Positions 47,601-55,325 of a stretch of 64,000 nucleotides of DNA are shown here, piece by piece. Position 1 is the first letter of the stretch; every line of letters begins with the position of its first letter. Source of the stretch: Eggerthella sinensis (GTDB lineage Bacteria > Actinomycetota > Coriobacteriia > Coriobacteriales > Eggerthellaceae); assembly GCF_003339815.1 (NCBI RefSeq), contig NZ_PPTT01000003.1:124001-188000 (forward strand), read 5' to 3'. The notes under the pieces were generated by a model, which did not search any database, was not told where the DNA came from, and saw only the letters and a list, made by a program, of their open reading frames with translations. The translations under genes and the position numbers were made by a program.

Positions 47601-47900
47601 CTGTGCATGATCGAGCAGGAGGGCATGTACCGTGCGGTGAAAACGTCTTCGCGCATGAAGCGGTACGTGAAGAAGGCTTCGCAGGCCACCGGCCTCAACG
47701 TGGGCAGCGCCCAAATCAAGTGGAAGGACAGCGCTGCATCGTACGCCATCAAGCAGGGCTACCAGGCAATGCACCTGGTGGGTATGCATGGTGCCAAGCC
47801 GGCGTTCTTCGCGCAGGGCGACGACGTGCTCGAGAACATCGACGAGCAGACGCTCGAGGAGAATACCGAGTTTGTTATGGAGTTGTTGAAGAATATATAA
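44655..47900 (+). CDS. M28-peptidase-like membrane protein, metal ligands degenerate, with long disordered insert
   Basis: 1081 residues. The N-terminus (HVAYLSQEIGPRPAGTEEEQ) matches M28 aminopeptidases. Membrane segments near 58-97 interrupt it, then VVVVARYDSG (M28 usually His-x-Asp), two more hydrophobic blocks (156-216) and NEAANCNAAGTAVLMEVAR, where M28 enzymes have an Asp ligand in place of Cys. About 680 residues of Ala/Glu/Asp-rich disordered sequence follow. From about 925 the M28-like fold resumes (VWFVALGSELAQNGGMRAFL) without the Glu-Glu pair. It is probably a non-catalytic scaffold or sensor. Partner unknown. Confidence 0.7.
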   Translation: MPDILDHVAYLSQEIGPRPAGTEEEQQAALYITEQMQKEAGLSAIIEDFSGAPGADAPRVICCACTLVITIAALFLPIVGVASIIVTLIAALLFAAEVFNRPVLSRAFARGVSQNVVAKYEPSYSAESGGSRRRKVVVVARYDSGKVRAELNGPVLAALPILQWATFGAMVFLPLLLIIRNVFFLNAEGAAAIVLTVLAVIALVLVALPLVFALLHKLAAYNEAANCNAAGTAVLMEVARRVGRGRVSEAELAARADASIHGEEAARAAGLVPEGAQLVYEAASVKPPEPAPQTPEARLAAAKAAVAALSGKPVTGVSASDIAQNLVQIKEPPLPVPSEEGYHELRDETREALTSIPEDTMQEAIAHAEAAAAAAAAHEAELAAAAANMAASSFAAVNEANASAPSDGVPDWFKKAQEKAKKPRNADKPAQRSRFASALDAAVNESAGHFAEASTTVDHRPEESLDAGRDEIREVKAPQWSAAEPEGSARYEAPESGVYELPTEGEPAQAAPVVQEAAVPAAAPAPADPFSTTAMPPIDVSELHLGDVPPISDVPMPSFLDPRKVQEEARAAQQDERRTGNRVDVTGAPIGASGRIDVVAERYEERVVAAPGAEDAASRPIVLPDIGAASSNLTPISELPKQRAPLADVESSGKSAAKSLLTMLPSINLGGTAESDSASDDVPASDQAASSKKPSLRSMLPSLSGSISREDLAEGKTSNVSAAGAFVPAGATGTFAPIGDELLDNVDPDDIYVDDADDSAYDQNFTETGAFAGPGYVEMPKSRVHRLFDRLRRKNKDEEASPQEWLEVDETFDARTVGAERGGWESFREEDDPLDPSATTRMDPYQVGYEDDQYGTFEDDDFENADGFDYEDDDEFDNYGPDNRRPWNGGAFSPRRMEKAELGSEDLMGEASEGLDFEDPDVPAELKQIYQFRNPDINTEVWFVALGSELAQNGGMRAFLTEHQQDLRGSIIIDLDALGAGDLCMIEQEGMYRAVKTSSRMKRYVKKASQATGLNVGSAQIKWKDSAASYAIKQGYQAMHLVGMHGAKPAFFAQGDDVLENIDEQTLEENTEFVMELLKNI

Positions 47901-47941
47901 TGCGCCAACGGTGTCCCCGGTAGCTCGTTTGGAGCGTACCG

Positions 47942-47947
47942 TATAAT
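47942..47947 (+). promoter_or_regulatory. Possible -10 box of the small zinc-ribbon gene
   Basis: A perfect TATAAT, about 100 bases before the ATG at 48050. No convincing -35. Confidence 0.35.
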
Positions 47948-48049
47948 ACGGATTCGTGTGTGCTGGGAACAACGAACGAAGCGCACCGACAAGTTGCAGG
48001 ATGAAAGCGTCCTGCTCAAGTACAGGAACAGAGAGGTGTTTTTGCAGCC

Positions 48050-48199
48050 ATGGCGATTGAAGCATATTGCGTGAAGTGCAAGGCCAAGAAGGAAATGAAG
48101 GATCCCGTCGAGAGCCTGACGAAGAACGGCAAGCCTATCACGAAGGGCAAGTGCCCCGACTGCGGCACCACCATTTGCCGCATCGGTGCTGCGAAATAA
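48050..48199 (+). CDS. Small zinc-ribbon protein (DUF5679-like)
   Basis: 49 residues beginning MAIEAYCVKCKAKKEM. Two CXXC pairs (CVKC and CPDC) flank KNGKPITKGK, giving a small zinc ribbon. It ends GTTICRIGAAK and is followed by its own strong terminator. Similar actinobacterial proteins are annotated DUF5679; the role is unknown. Confidence 0.8.
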   Translation: MAIEAYCVKCKAKKEMKDPVESLTKNGKPITKGKCPDCGTTICRIGAAK

Positions 48200-48220
48200 C
48201 CTCGCGCTCACCCGATGACG

Positions 48221-48249
48221 AAAAGGACGGCGTATGCCGTCCTTTTTTT
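48221..48249 (+). terminator. Terminator after the zinc-ribbon gene
   Basis: A 10-bp stem (48222-48231 with 48236-48245) ending in T7; 22 bases after the stop. Confidence 0.93.
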
Positions 48250-48257
48250 GCGCCTTT

Positions 48258-48287
48258 TGTCGCATTGGGCCGCGCATGCGCTATAAT
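48258..48287 (+). promoter_or_regulatory. tRNA-Gly promoter
   Basis: TTGTCG (48258-48263) and TATAAT (48282-48287) are 18 bases apart, 12 bases before the tRNA 5' end. Confidence 0.7.
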
Positions 48288-48299
48288 TTGTTCCTGCAT

Positions 48300-48374
48300 G
48301 CGGGTGTCGCCAAGTGGTAAGGCCCAAGCTTCCCAAGCTTGTATTCGCGGGTTCGAGTCCCGTCACCCGCTCCA
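48300..48374 (+). tRNA. tRNA-Gly, anticodon CCC
   Basis: A complete cloverleaf with CCA. Acceptor GCGGGTG pairs with CACCCGC, discriminator T, and the anticodon arm is CAAGC-TTCCCAA-GCTTG. Confidence 0.96.
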
Positions 48375-48433
48375 ATGCTTACGAATCGAAACCCGCTGCG
48401 GCGGGTTTCGTCAATTATGGGAGGTGACGAACC

Positions 48434-49105
48434 ATGAGCGATCAGAACACCCCAACGTTCGACACGTTCATTTTCGACCTTGACGGCACGCTGCTCGACA
48501 CGCTGCCGGATTTGGTGGAGCTGACGAACGCCGCGCTCAACGAGCAGGGATTCCCCAGCCGAACCACCGATGAGATTCATAGCTTTGTGGGCAACGGCGC
48601 CCGGGCGCTCATGTATCAGGCGGTTCCAGCGGATGCGACAACCGAGCAAGCCGAAGCAGCAATGCGCCGATGGATGGAGCTGTACCCCGTCATCGGCAAC
48701 AAGCTGACGGAGCCGTATCCTCATATCGAAGAGGCCCTCGCCGAACTCGCCGCTCGCGGCATCAATCTCGGCGTGCTGTCGAACAAGTTCGACCAGGGCG
48801 TACACGACGTGATCGACGCGTACCTTCCCGGAATGTTTCACGTGAAACATGGCGAATGTGCCGACATTCCGCGCAAGCCCGATCCGACGGGTCTGCTGCG
48901 CTCCATCGCCGAGCTGGGATCGACTCCCGACCGCACGGCGTACGTGGGCGACTCGCCGGGAGACGTTGCCGTGTCGCGCAATGCCGGCACGTTCGCCATC
49001 GGCGTGGCGTGGGGTTACCATCATGCGGACGACCTGCGCGCTGCAGGAGCCGACGTGGTTCTTGAGGACGCGCGCGAGCTGTTGCGATTCGCGGAGGTGC
49101 GTTAA
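48434..49105 (+). CDS. gph: HAD-family phosphatase, phosphoglycolate phosphatase-like
   Basis: 223 residues. HAD motif I is FDLDGTLLDT (near 15-24), motif II LGVLSNK, motif III RKPDPTG and motif IV YVGDSPGDV. The helical cap between motifs I and II is of the Gph type. It would dephosphorylate 2-phosphoglycolate, formed in DNA repair, or a similar small substrate. GGAGGTGA precedes the ATG. A parS inside the gene encodes MFHVKH at 134-139, shortly before motif III. It runs directly into the vanZ-like gene. Confidence 0.88.
   Translation: MSDQNTPTFDTFIFDLDGTLLDTLPDLVELTNAALNEQGFPSRTTDEIHSFVGNGARALMYQAVPADATTEQAEAAMRRWMELYPVIGNKLTEPYPHIEEALAELAARGINLGVLSNKFDQGVHDVIDAYLPGMFHVKHGECADIPRKPDPTGLLRSIAELGSTPDRTAYVGDSPGDVAVSRNAGTFAIGVAWGYHHADDLRAAGADVVLEDARELLRFAEVR
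48834..48849. promoter_or_regulatory. parS site inside gph
   Basis: Exact core; read here in a different frame from the parB and DinG-like copies, giving MFHVKH. Confidence 0.9.
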
Positions 49106-49564
49106 GTGGTGGAAACCGTGCGCAAGCAATCGACGCGCTTCGTGGTAGTCAGCTGGGTGGCTGTTGCCGTGTGGGCGTGCTTTATCTTCTTCATGTCCTC
49201 GAACACGAGCACTGGCCTTAACGAGGGCCTCGGCATTTTCTCGAGCATCTATCGGGCGATGCAGGACGTGCAGGCTTCGATCCTCGGTCCCGACGCCGAC
49301 CTGCTCTCGTCGATCGCCCATTTTTGCGAGTACACCGTATTCGGGGCCCTTCTGGCGAACGCGCTGCGCTGCCACATGCCGCTGCGCCGTGCGTGTTTGG
49401 TGGCCATCGCCTGTGCGAGTCTGTACGGCGTGAGCGATGAATTCCATCAGCTGTTCGTTCCCGGCCGCATGTGCGATCCGGTGGACTGGATGGTTGACAC
49501 GGCCGGCGCGACGCTCGGTTCGGGAATATTCTACGCGGTGCAGCGAAAGCGGAAGCGCGCCTAG
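49106..49564 (+). CDS. VanZ-family membrane protein
   Basis: 152 residues from a GTG at 49106 immediately after the gph stop (GGAGGTG six bases upstream). Four hydrophobic segments. The VanZ signature is clear: HFCEYTVFGALLANAL, then SDEFHQLFVPGRMCDPVDW and DTAGATLGSG. VanZ relatives are linked to teicoplanin or lipoglycopeptide tolerance, but most genomic members have no known role. Confidence 0.88.
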   Translation: MVETVRKQSTRFVVVSWVAVAVWACFIFFMSSNTSTGLNEGLGIFSSIYRAMQDVQASILGPDADLLSSIAHFCEYTVFGALLANALRCHMPLRRACLVAIACASLYGVSDEFHQLFVPGRMCDPVDWMVDTAGATLGSGIFYAVQRKRKRA

Positions 49565-49568
49565 TTCG

Positions 49569-49910
49569 CTAGTACACCTGGGGGTTGCGCGCTTCGGCTT
49601 TGCGCGCACGATCTTTGCCGCGCTGCACTTCGCGACGGATCTCCTCGTCGGTATGCACGGCTAGCAGGAAGTCGGGCGTGGTTTCGAAAGCGGCCGCAAG
49701 CTTTTCGATAATCGCAAGGCGCGGATTGGCGGTTCCGTCCTCGATTTTGTTGAGGAAGGGACGACCGATGCCCACCATGAGCGCGAACTGCTTTTTGTTG
49801 ATTCTGACGCACGTCCGCATGCGCTTGACGTTGTCGGCCAGGATGGGAGCATACGTGCTCTGACCTGCACCATCAGCAATAACGGTACTATGTTCGCGTT
49901 CGATCGTCAT
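49569..49910 (-). CDS. XRE-family helix-turn-helix regulator
   Basis: 113 residues. The Cro/CI-type helix-turn-helix lies at about 28-82 (KQFALMVGIGRPFLNKIEDG, then LAIIEKLAAAFETTPDFLL). The C-terminus is basic. Convergent with the vanZ-like gene. A perfect 10-bp palindrome ACCCTAGGGT (49913-49922) sits directly upstream of the ATG and may be its own operator. Confidence 0.85.
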   Translation of the reverse strand: MTIEREHSTVIADGAGQSTYAPILADNVKRMRTCVRINKKQFALMVGIGRPFLNKIEDGTANPRLAIIEKLAAAFETTPDFLLAVHTDEEIRREVQRGKDRARKAEARNPQVY

Positions 49911-49912
49911 GC

Positions 49913-49922
49913 ACCCTAGGGT
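49913..49922. promoter_or_regulatory. Palindrome upstream of the XRE gene
   Basis: ACCCTAGGGT begins three bases before the ATG (minus strand); possible autoregulatory site. Confidence 0.35.
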
Positions 49923-50128
49923 AGCGGCGCGCGTCCTTGGGGCTGTAACCGCGCGAATACGTTTTGGTGCATTTTCAGAAAATGTGGGCTTTGTTCCCGA
50001 CGCGTGCCAATTTTATGATGGCGCGGCAACGATGTTACAATAAACCTCTATACGTGATGAATCTATGCGTACCATCTCGGAGCTTGCCTGGTCCCGGACC
50101 TTTCGAGAAGGGATGCGGAGGAGACCAT

Positions 50129-51688
50129 ATGGCGTCAAGAAACTCTCGTACGAACCGCAAAGAAGCGCGCTCCTCGCGAGCTCCCCAATCGGCCCGCGCT
50201 GTGAGATCGGCGAAGGCGGCACAGTCGGGGCGCATCGCCCCGCGTGATCAGGCCTCTTCCTTCGGAAGAAACGACGGATACGCGGACAACACCTCCTATC
50301 GTCCCGCGTACGTCCCCGGCAGTCAGGGCTACGGAGCGAACGGCGCCTACGAGCGTCAAACCGCAGCCAGCCAGTATTCCCGCAATAACCCCACGTATTC
50401 GGCGGCCCGCAAGAGAATGGGTCGCGGCAAGAAAATCGCGCTCGGCGTGATCATCGCCATCCTCGTGGTGGCGGTCGGCGGCGGCTCCGCGTTCGCTCTG
50501 TGGAAGAACTCCGTCAACGAACAACTGACCAGGGGCGACAAAACCGACGAAGAGATCATGGCCATCAACGACGCGCTCAAAACCGATAAGGACATGACGT
50601 TCACCGAGCCGTTTTACATGATGCTCATCGGCACGGACGAGACCGAAGACAGCGATGAGGACATGCATCGCTCCGATACGAACATCGTCGTGCGCGTGGA
50701 CCCGGTGAACAACCAGGCGACGATGGTGTCCATCCCCCGTGACACGAAGATCGACATCGACGGGTACGGCACGAACAAGTTCAACGCCGCCTATGCCTAT
50801 GGCGGCGCCGCCGGCGCTGTCCGCGAGGCGAATCAGCTGCTGGGCATCGAGATTTCGCACTACGCGGAAGTGAACTTCGGCAAGCTCAAGGAATTGGTCG
50901 ACGCGGTGGGCGGCGTGGACGTCGAAGTGACCGAACTCATTGACGACCCGGATGCCGACGGCACCGCAGCTCATCCCGAGTGGCCGCGCGTCATCATCGA
51001 AGAGGGCGAGCAGCATCTCAACGGTAACGAGGCGCTCGTGTTCGCCCGTAGCCGCGCCTACGCTGACGGCGACTTCACTCGTACGGCGAACCAGCGCAAG
51101 CTGATCATGGCCATCGTGAACAAGGTGCTCGATCTGAACGCAACCGATCTGCTGGGCGTCATCCAGGCGGCTTCGCAGTGCGTCACCACCGACCTCGCCG
51201 TGGGCGACATCGCTGCGCTGGCGCAGCAATTCCAGGACGAAGGCGATCTGACCATCTACTCGGCCATGGTCCCCTCCTACACGCAGGAGATCTCCGAAGG
51301 CGGCGTGCTCGTCTCGTACGTGATCAACGATGCGACGGCTACCAAGGAAATGATGAAGCTCGTGGAAGAAGGAAAGGATCCGAGCTCGGTTGTTTCCACC
51401 GGCGCGCCCGCGACCGCGAGCACCGGTACGGGAACGGGGACCGGAACCGGAACCGGCGTCGACACGTACTCCAACAACGGGTATAGCGCGCCGGCGAACA
51501 CCGGGACGGAATATTACGACCCCGGCTATGTCGATAACTCGGGCAACGGCGGGTACGTCGATCCCGGCACGAACGGCGGCTACGACGACACCGGCGGCAC
51601 CGGTACCACCGGAGGCTACGACGACACGTACACCGGCGGCGGCACCGATACGACCTACAACGGTGGCGCGGGCGGCGAAACCCTCTAA
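50129..51688 (+). CDS. LytR-CpsA-Psr (LCP) family cell-wall glycopolymer ligase
   Basis: 519 residues from the ATG at 50129 (GGAGGAG five bases upstream). A basic, disordered cytosolic N-terminus (1-100) precedes one membrane segment (about 102-126). The LCP domain follows, with MLIGTDETEDSDEDMHRSDT, VSIPRDTKIDI and NGNEALVFARSR carrying the Arg and Asp residues that bind the lipid pyrophosphate. The C-terminal ~110 residues are a Gly/Thr/Tyr/Asp-rich repeat tail. It attaches glycopolymers to peptidoglycan. TACAAT at 50036-50041 may be its -10. Confidence 0.9.
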   Translation: MASRNSRTNRKEARSSRAPQSARAVRSAKAAQSGRIAPRDQASSFGRNDGYADNTSYRPAYVPGSQGYGANGAYERQTAASQYSRNNPTYSAARKRMGRGKKIALGVIIAILVVAVGGGSAFALWKNSVNEQLTRGDKTDEEIMAINDALKTDKDMTFTEPFYMMLIGTDETEDSDEDMHRSDTNIVVRVDPVNNQATMVSIPRDTKIDIDGYGTNKFNAAYAYGGAAGAVREANQLLGIEISHYAEVNFGKLKELVDAVGGVDVEVTELIDDPDADGTAAHPEWPRVIIEEGEQHLNGNEALVFARSRAYADGDFTRTANQRKLIMAIVNKVLDLNATDLLGVIQAASQCVTTDLAVGDIAALAQQFQDEGDLTIYSAMVPSYTQEISEGGVLVSYVINDATATKEMMKLVEEGKDPSSVVSTGAPATASTGTGTGTGTGTGVDTYSNNGYSAPANTGTEYYDPGYVDNSGNGGYVDPGTNGGYDDTGGTGTTGGYDDTYTGGGTDTTYNGGAGGETL

Positions 51689-51705
51689 CAACATCGCACC
51701 GCAGT

Positions 51706-51740
51706 GAGCGGCGTCGGAAGCATCCGGCGCCGCTCTTTTT
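51706..51740 (+). terminator. Terminator after the LCP gene
   Basis: An 8-bp stem (51706-51713 with 51728-51735) followed by T5; 17 bases after the stop. Confidence 0.9.
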
Positions 51741-51797
51741 AACGAAACTTCAACCTAAGCGTTGTGCTTGAAAACGTCGGTTGAGTTTTCCCCAAGC

Positions 51798-53705
51798 ATG
51801 GGTGATACTTACGAACCATCGGCCGATTCAACAGATGAGGCGCTCCCTGTGGCACACCATGCGCGCAATCACGCACCCATATCGGATTCCCTGACTCCCG
51901 AGTCTCGCGGCTCGTTGCGCGCCGTGCTTGCCGTGCTCGTTTCCATGGTGGTGGTTGCTCTCATCGTGTTCGCGATTTTTCGCACGTATTCGGACTCGCT
52001 GAGCGAAGAATTCTACGATTTGGCCAGCGAGAGCATGAACGACTACACCGCCGCGCAAAAGATTGATGTTGAATCTACCTTGCGCGAAGTGAGTTCCACG
52101 ATTTCCACGATGCGGGTGCTGGCCGAGTCGCCCGACATCGATCCGACGGGTTCCACGTTCTCGTCGTACCTGGAAACCTGGAACGAACAGGGTTCCTTCC
52201 AGGTGACGTACACGCCCATCGAATCGCTTGAAGCGGGCATCGGCGAATCCGGATCGATCGATCAGGACGAAGATACCCTGCGACGCCTCAAAGCGGGCGA
52301 GACCGTCATATCCGATGTGCGCAAATCGACGCGATTGAACGGCTATTTCTTCAGCATCGCCGAGCCGGTGGAACGCGACGGGCATACGGTGGGCGTCATG
52401 CGCAGCATCGTGAGGGCCGAGGAGTTGGTCGAGACGAGCCAGGTGAGCTCACAGGTCACGCTGCTCGGCTCGCTGCTGATCAACGGCGACGGCACCATTG
52501 TTTCCGTGTCCGATCTCACCGAGTACATTGACGGCGACAACCTCTACGACGTGCTGGCACAGAGTGGCGTAGGGCCGAATGAAGTGGACGCCATTCGTTT
52601 GAACATCGAGAACGAGCGTGATGTCTCAACCGTCATGATGGGCAAGCATGAAGGGCTCATGACGTTTGTCACGTCCATCCGCCTCGATGCGAACGATTGG
52701 ACCATCGTCAACTTCACGCAGGAAAACTCGTTGGCCCATCGCTCCGAGAGCATCCTCTCGTCCACCATTTTCACAGGCGGCCTGCTGGTGGCTATCAGCG
52801 CCGTGGCCTGCCTCATCGTGGCGCTTGTGGTGAGCCGTTTCCGCCGCCGCGCGCGGCGCAGCGCCGAGCGGTACGCGGTGCTGGCCGAGTTCTCCGACAC
52901 CGTGCTGTTCGAGTATACCTACCCGCGCGACACGCTCGAACTCACGCCGAACGCGCGCACCATGTTCTCGCTCGGCTCGCTGACCGATGAGGGGTACCTC
53001 GCGCGCGGCACGTCGTTCATCGATTTCAACGAGGAAGACTATCCGCGTGTCCATGCCCTCTTCGAACATCCGGCGCCGCCCAACGAGCTGCGCACCGTCA
53101 CCTGCCGTGCCCGCGTGCTGTCAGGCGAGTACCGCTGGTTCTCCTTCACGTGCCGCTATCTGTACGAGGGCGCGCAGCCGTACATGGCGGTAGGCAAGAT
53201 CGTCGATATCACGCAGCAGCGCGCGACCGAAGAGCTGCTCACGCGCAAGTCTCAAATAGACGGATTGACGAAGGCCCTCAACAAGGTGACCATCGAGGAA
53301 AAGATCGGCACGATGCTGACGCAGAACGACAAGGCGTTGCTGTTCGTGCTCGACATGGATCGATTCAAGCAGATCAACGACGAGTACGGCCACCTCATGG
53401 GCGATCGCGTGCTCGAGGGCGTGGCGCGAGCGCTGTTCGACGTGTTCCGCCATCGCGATCCAGTCGGGCGCATCGGCGGCGACGAGTTCGTCGCGTTTGT
53501 GGCGGGCGTCGATGACGAAGAAGTGGCGAACGCAAAGCGCGAGGCTCTGGAATTATTGATCGCAGAAACCTCGCGCGTATTGGGCGTGCCCATTGCCCTG
53601 AGCATCGGGGTGGCTCGCTATCCTCAGGATGGAGCCACGTATCAAGAGCTGTTCGACGCGGCCGACCGGGCCATGTACGAAGCGAAGAACGAAGGTCGCG
53701 CCTAG
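51798..53705 (+). CDS. Membrane-bound diguanylate cyclase (Cache-like sensor, PAS-like, GGDEF)
   Basis: 635 residues from the ATG at 51798; no good Shine-Dalgarno sequence, and a TTG at 51762 is an alternative. Two membrane segments (about 40-62 and 320-347) enclose an extracellular sensor domain of the Cache type. A PAS-like region (about 360-475) follows. The GGDEF domain has an intact RIGGDEFVAF (GGDEF from residue 560) and no EAL domain. It should make c-di-GMP in response to an outside ligand. The neighbouring surface genes are plausible downstream targets, which is inference. Confidence 0.88.
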   Translation: MGDTYEPSADSTDEALPVAHHARNHAPISDSLTPESRGSLRAVLAVLVSMVVVALIVFAIFRTYSDSLSEEFYDLASESMNDYTAAQKIDVESTLREVSSTISTMRVLAESPDIDPTGSTFSSYLETWNEQGSFQVTYTPIESLEAGIGESGSIDQDEDTLRRLKAGETVISDVRKSTRLNGYFFSIAEPVERDGHTVGVMRSIVRAEELVETSQVSSQVTLLGSLLINGDGTIVSVSDLTEYIDGDNLYDVLAQSGVGPNEVDAIRLNIENERDVSTVMMGKHEGLMTFVTSIRLDANDWTIVNFTQENSLAHRSESILSSTIFTGGLLVAISAVACLIVALVVSRFRRRARRSAERYAVLAEFSDTVLFEYTYPRDTLELTPNARTMFSLGSLTDEGYLARGTSFIDFNEEDYPRVHALFEHPAPPNELRTVTCRARVLSGEYRWFSFTCRYLYEGAQPYMAVGKIVDITQQRATEELLTRKSQIDGLTKALNKVTIEEKIGTMLTQNDKALLFVLDMDRFKQINDEYGHLMGDRVLEGVARALFDVFRHRDPVGRIGGDEFVAFVAGVDDEEVANAKREALELLIAETSRVLGVPIALSIGVARYPQDGATYQELFDAADRAMYEAKNEGRA

Positions 53706-53724
53706 CGGCTGAGCAGGTGCGTCG

Positions 53725-54861
53725 CTAGGCGGTTGCGTATCCGTCCGGGTTCTGCGACTGCCAGCGCCATCCGTCAACGCACATGCGGTCGAGGTCGTAC
53801 TGCGCAACCCAGCCCAGCTCGTCGCGTGCCTTGTCGCATGCGGCATAGTTCACGGCCACATCGCCCGCACGGCGCGGCTTGATTTCGTAGGGAAGCTCGC
53901 GACCACAGGCGCGTTCGAAGGAGTGCACCACGTCGAGCACGCTCGAACCCGTGCCGGTTCCCAGATTGAAGATGCCCACGCCGCGGCGCGTGCCATCGGC
54001 TGCAGGTTCGCCCGCCATGGTGCCGGCCGTCTTTGCCTCGCCGGTACCCACTTTGCCGCCCATCCAATCGAGGGCCGCCACGTGGCCGCGCGCCAAGTCC
54101 ACCACGTGGATGTAGTCGCGCACGCCGGTGCCGTCGTGCGTGGGGTAGTCGTCGCCGAACACGCCGACGCTGGCAAGCTTGCCCACGGCCACCTGCGCCA
54201 CGTAAGGCAGCAGGTTGTTCGGAATGCCTTTGGGGTCCTCGCCGATGAGCCCGCTCTCGTGCGCGCCGATGGGGTTGAAGTAGCGCAGCAGCACGACGTT
54301 CCACTCGTTGTCGCCCACGTACAGGTCGGTGAGCACCTGCTCGAGCATGGACTTCGTCCAGCCGTAGGGGTTCGTGGCGTCGTGCTTCGGGCAATCCTCG
54401 GTGATGGGGATGAACTCGGGCTCGCCGTACACGGTAGCGCTCGACGAGAACACGATGTTCTTCACGTCGTACTCGCGCGCCACCTCGCACAAAGCGAGCG
54501 TGCCGGCGAAGTTGTTCCAGTAGTATTCGAGCGGCTTCTGTACGCTCTCGCCCACGGCCTTGAAGCCGGCGAAGTGGATGATGGCGTCCACGTCGTTCTC
54601 GGAGAAGATGCGATGGAGCGCGTCGCGGTCGAGAATGTTCGCCTCGTAGAAGGTCAGGCGCGCATCGTCGGCGGCGAGGCCGGTGATCTGGCGCACGCGG
54701 TCGAGGGCGAGCTCGCTCGAGTTGCTCAGATCGTCCACGACGACCACGCGGTACCCTTGCTCCAGCAGTTCCACGCAGGTGTGCGTGCCGATGAACCCTG
54801 CGCCGCCCGTGACCAACACGCAGATGTCGGCGTGATCTTTAGCCAGCCCCTTGTTTGCCAT
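53725..54861 (-). CDS. galE: UDP-glucose 4-epimerase
   Basis: 378 residues. The NAD-binding GGAGFIGTHT lies near residues 19-28. The active-site triad is visible as Ser-Ser-Ser-Ala-Thr-Val-Tyr and the YGWTKSMLEQ Tyr-x-x-x-Lys. FNLGTGTGSSVLDVV is a GalE hallmark. An insertion of about 20 residues (VGTGEAKTAGTMAGEPAADG) precedes that motif. It interconverts UDP-glucose and UDP-galactose for surface polymers or galactose use. GGAGAGGAG lies upstream of the ATG. Confidence 0.95.
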   Translation of the reverse strand: MANKGLAKDHADICVLVTGGAGFIGTHTCVELLEQGYRVVVVDDLSNSSELALDRVRQITGLAADDARLTFYEANILDRDALHRIFSENDVDAIIHFAGFKAVGESVQKPLEYYWNNFAGTLALCEVAREYDVKNIVFSSSATVYGEPEFIPITEDCPKHDATNPYGWTKSMLEQVLTDLYVGDNEWNVVLLRYFNPIGAHESGLIGEDPKGIPNNLLPYVAQVAVGKLASVGVFGDDYPTHDGTGVRDYIHVVDLARGHVAALDWMGGKVGTGEAKTAGTMAGEPAADGTRRGVGIFNLGTGTGSSVLDVVHSFERACGRELPYEIKPRRAGDVAVNYAACDKARDELGWVAQYDLDRMCVDGWRWQSQNPDGYATA

Positions 54862-55325
54862 GAAAACTCCTCTCCGGATTGTTTGGTGCCATGGTAGCAG
54901 GTGGAGCGCTTGCTGCGAGCGAATTCGCCAAAAGCACCATGCCCACCGTTCCGCATCCTGGAACGTCCGGTGCGCTATGCGGAACGGATTCGAGTGGTGC
55001 CACGCGCGTCCCCGTAGTGCGACATGCGTCTCGATACGGCTGCATCGTGTGTTGCAAGCTGAACCGATATCCTGATTGAGATGCGCGGAGATATGAAAAT
55101 TTTATGAGCTTGCTGTAAACGTACACAGATTTTGAAAATGGAAAAGATGCTGTTGTGGCTGATGAAAAACAACGAGATGAAAAGAAAGCTCCTACAGGAT
55201 ACCGAGGCTTGATTGTTGCACCTTACCGCTTAGATCATATATCTTATGCGTATTCGCATCTGGAGCGGATGCCAACTCCTGCCCGGATGCATGTTGTAGG
55301 TATATGCACAAGGAGTTGAAGAGAG
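54862..55325. other. Upstream region of the giant adhesin gene
   Basis: A 464-base gap between divergent galE and the adhesin. Its right half (55080-55310) is much more AT-rich than the genome around it. I see no gene in it. It contains the hairpin at 55273-55318; the promoter is not obvious (a CATATA/TATATC stretch near 55237 is a weak -10 candidate). Confidence 0.45.
55273..55318 (+). promoter_or_regulatory. Predicted mRNA hairpin hiding the adhesin ribosome binding site
   Basis: CAACTCCT (55273-55280) pairs perfectly with AGGAGTTG (55311-55318), which contains the AGGAG Shine-Dalgarno sequence 10 bases before the ATG at 55326. A smaller stem inside (55288-55292 with 55304-55308) supports a folded leader. 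Confidence 0.5.

Noticed and set aside
44967-48065. 1,032-codon minus-strand frame opposite the M28-like gene
   Set aside because: No domain pattern or ribosome binding site; the plus-strand gene has a start site, promoter and recognisable family ends.
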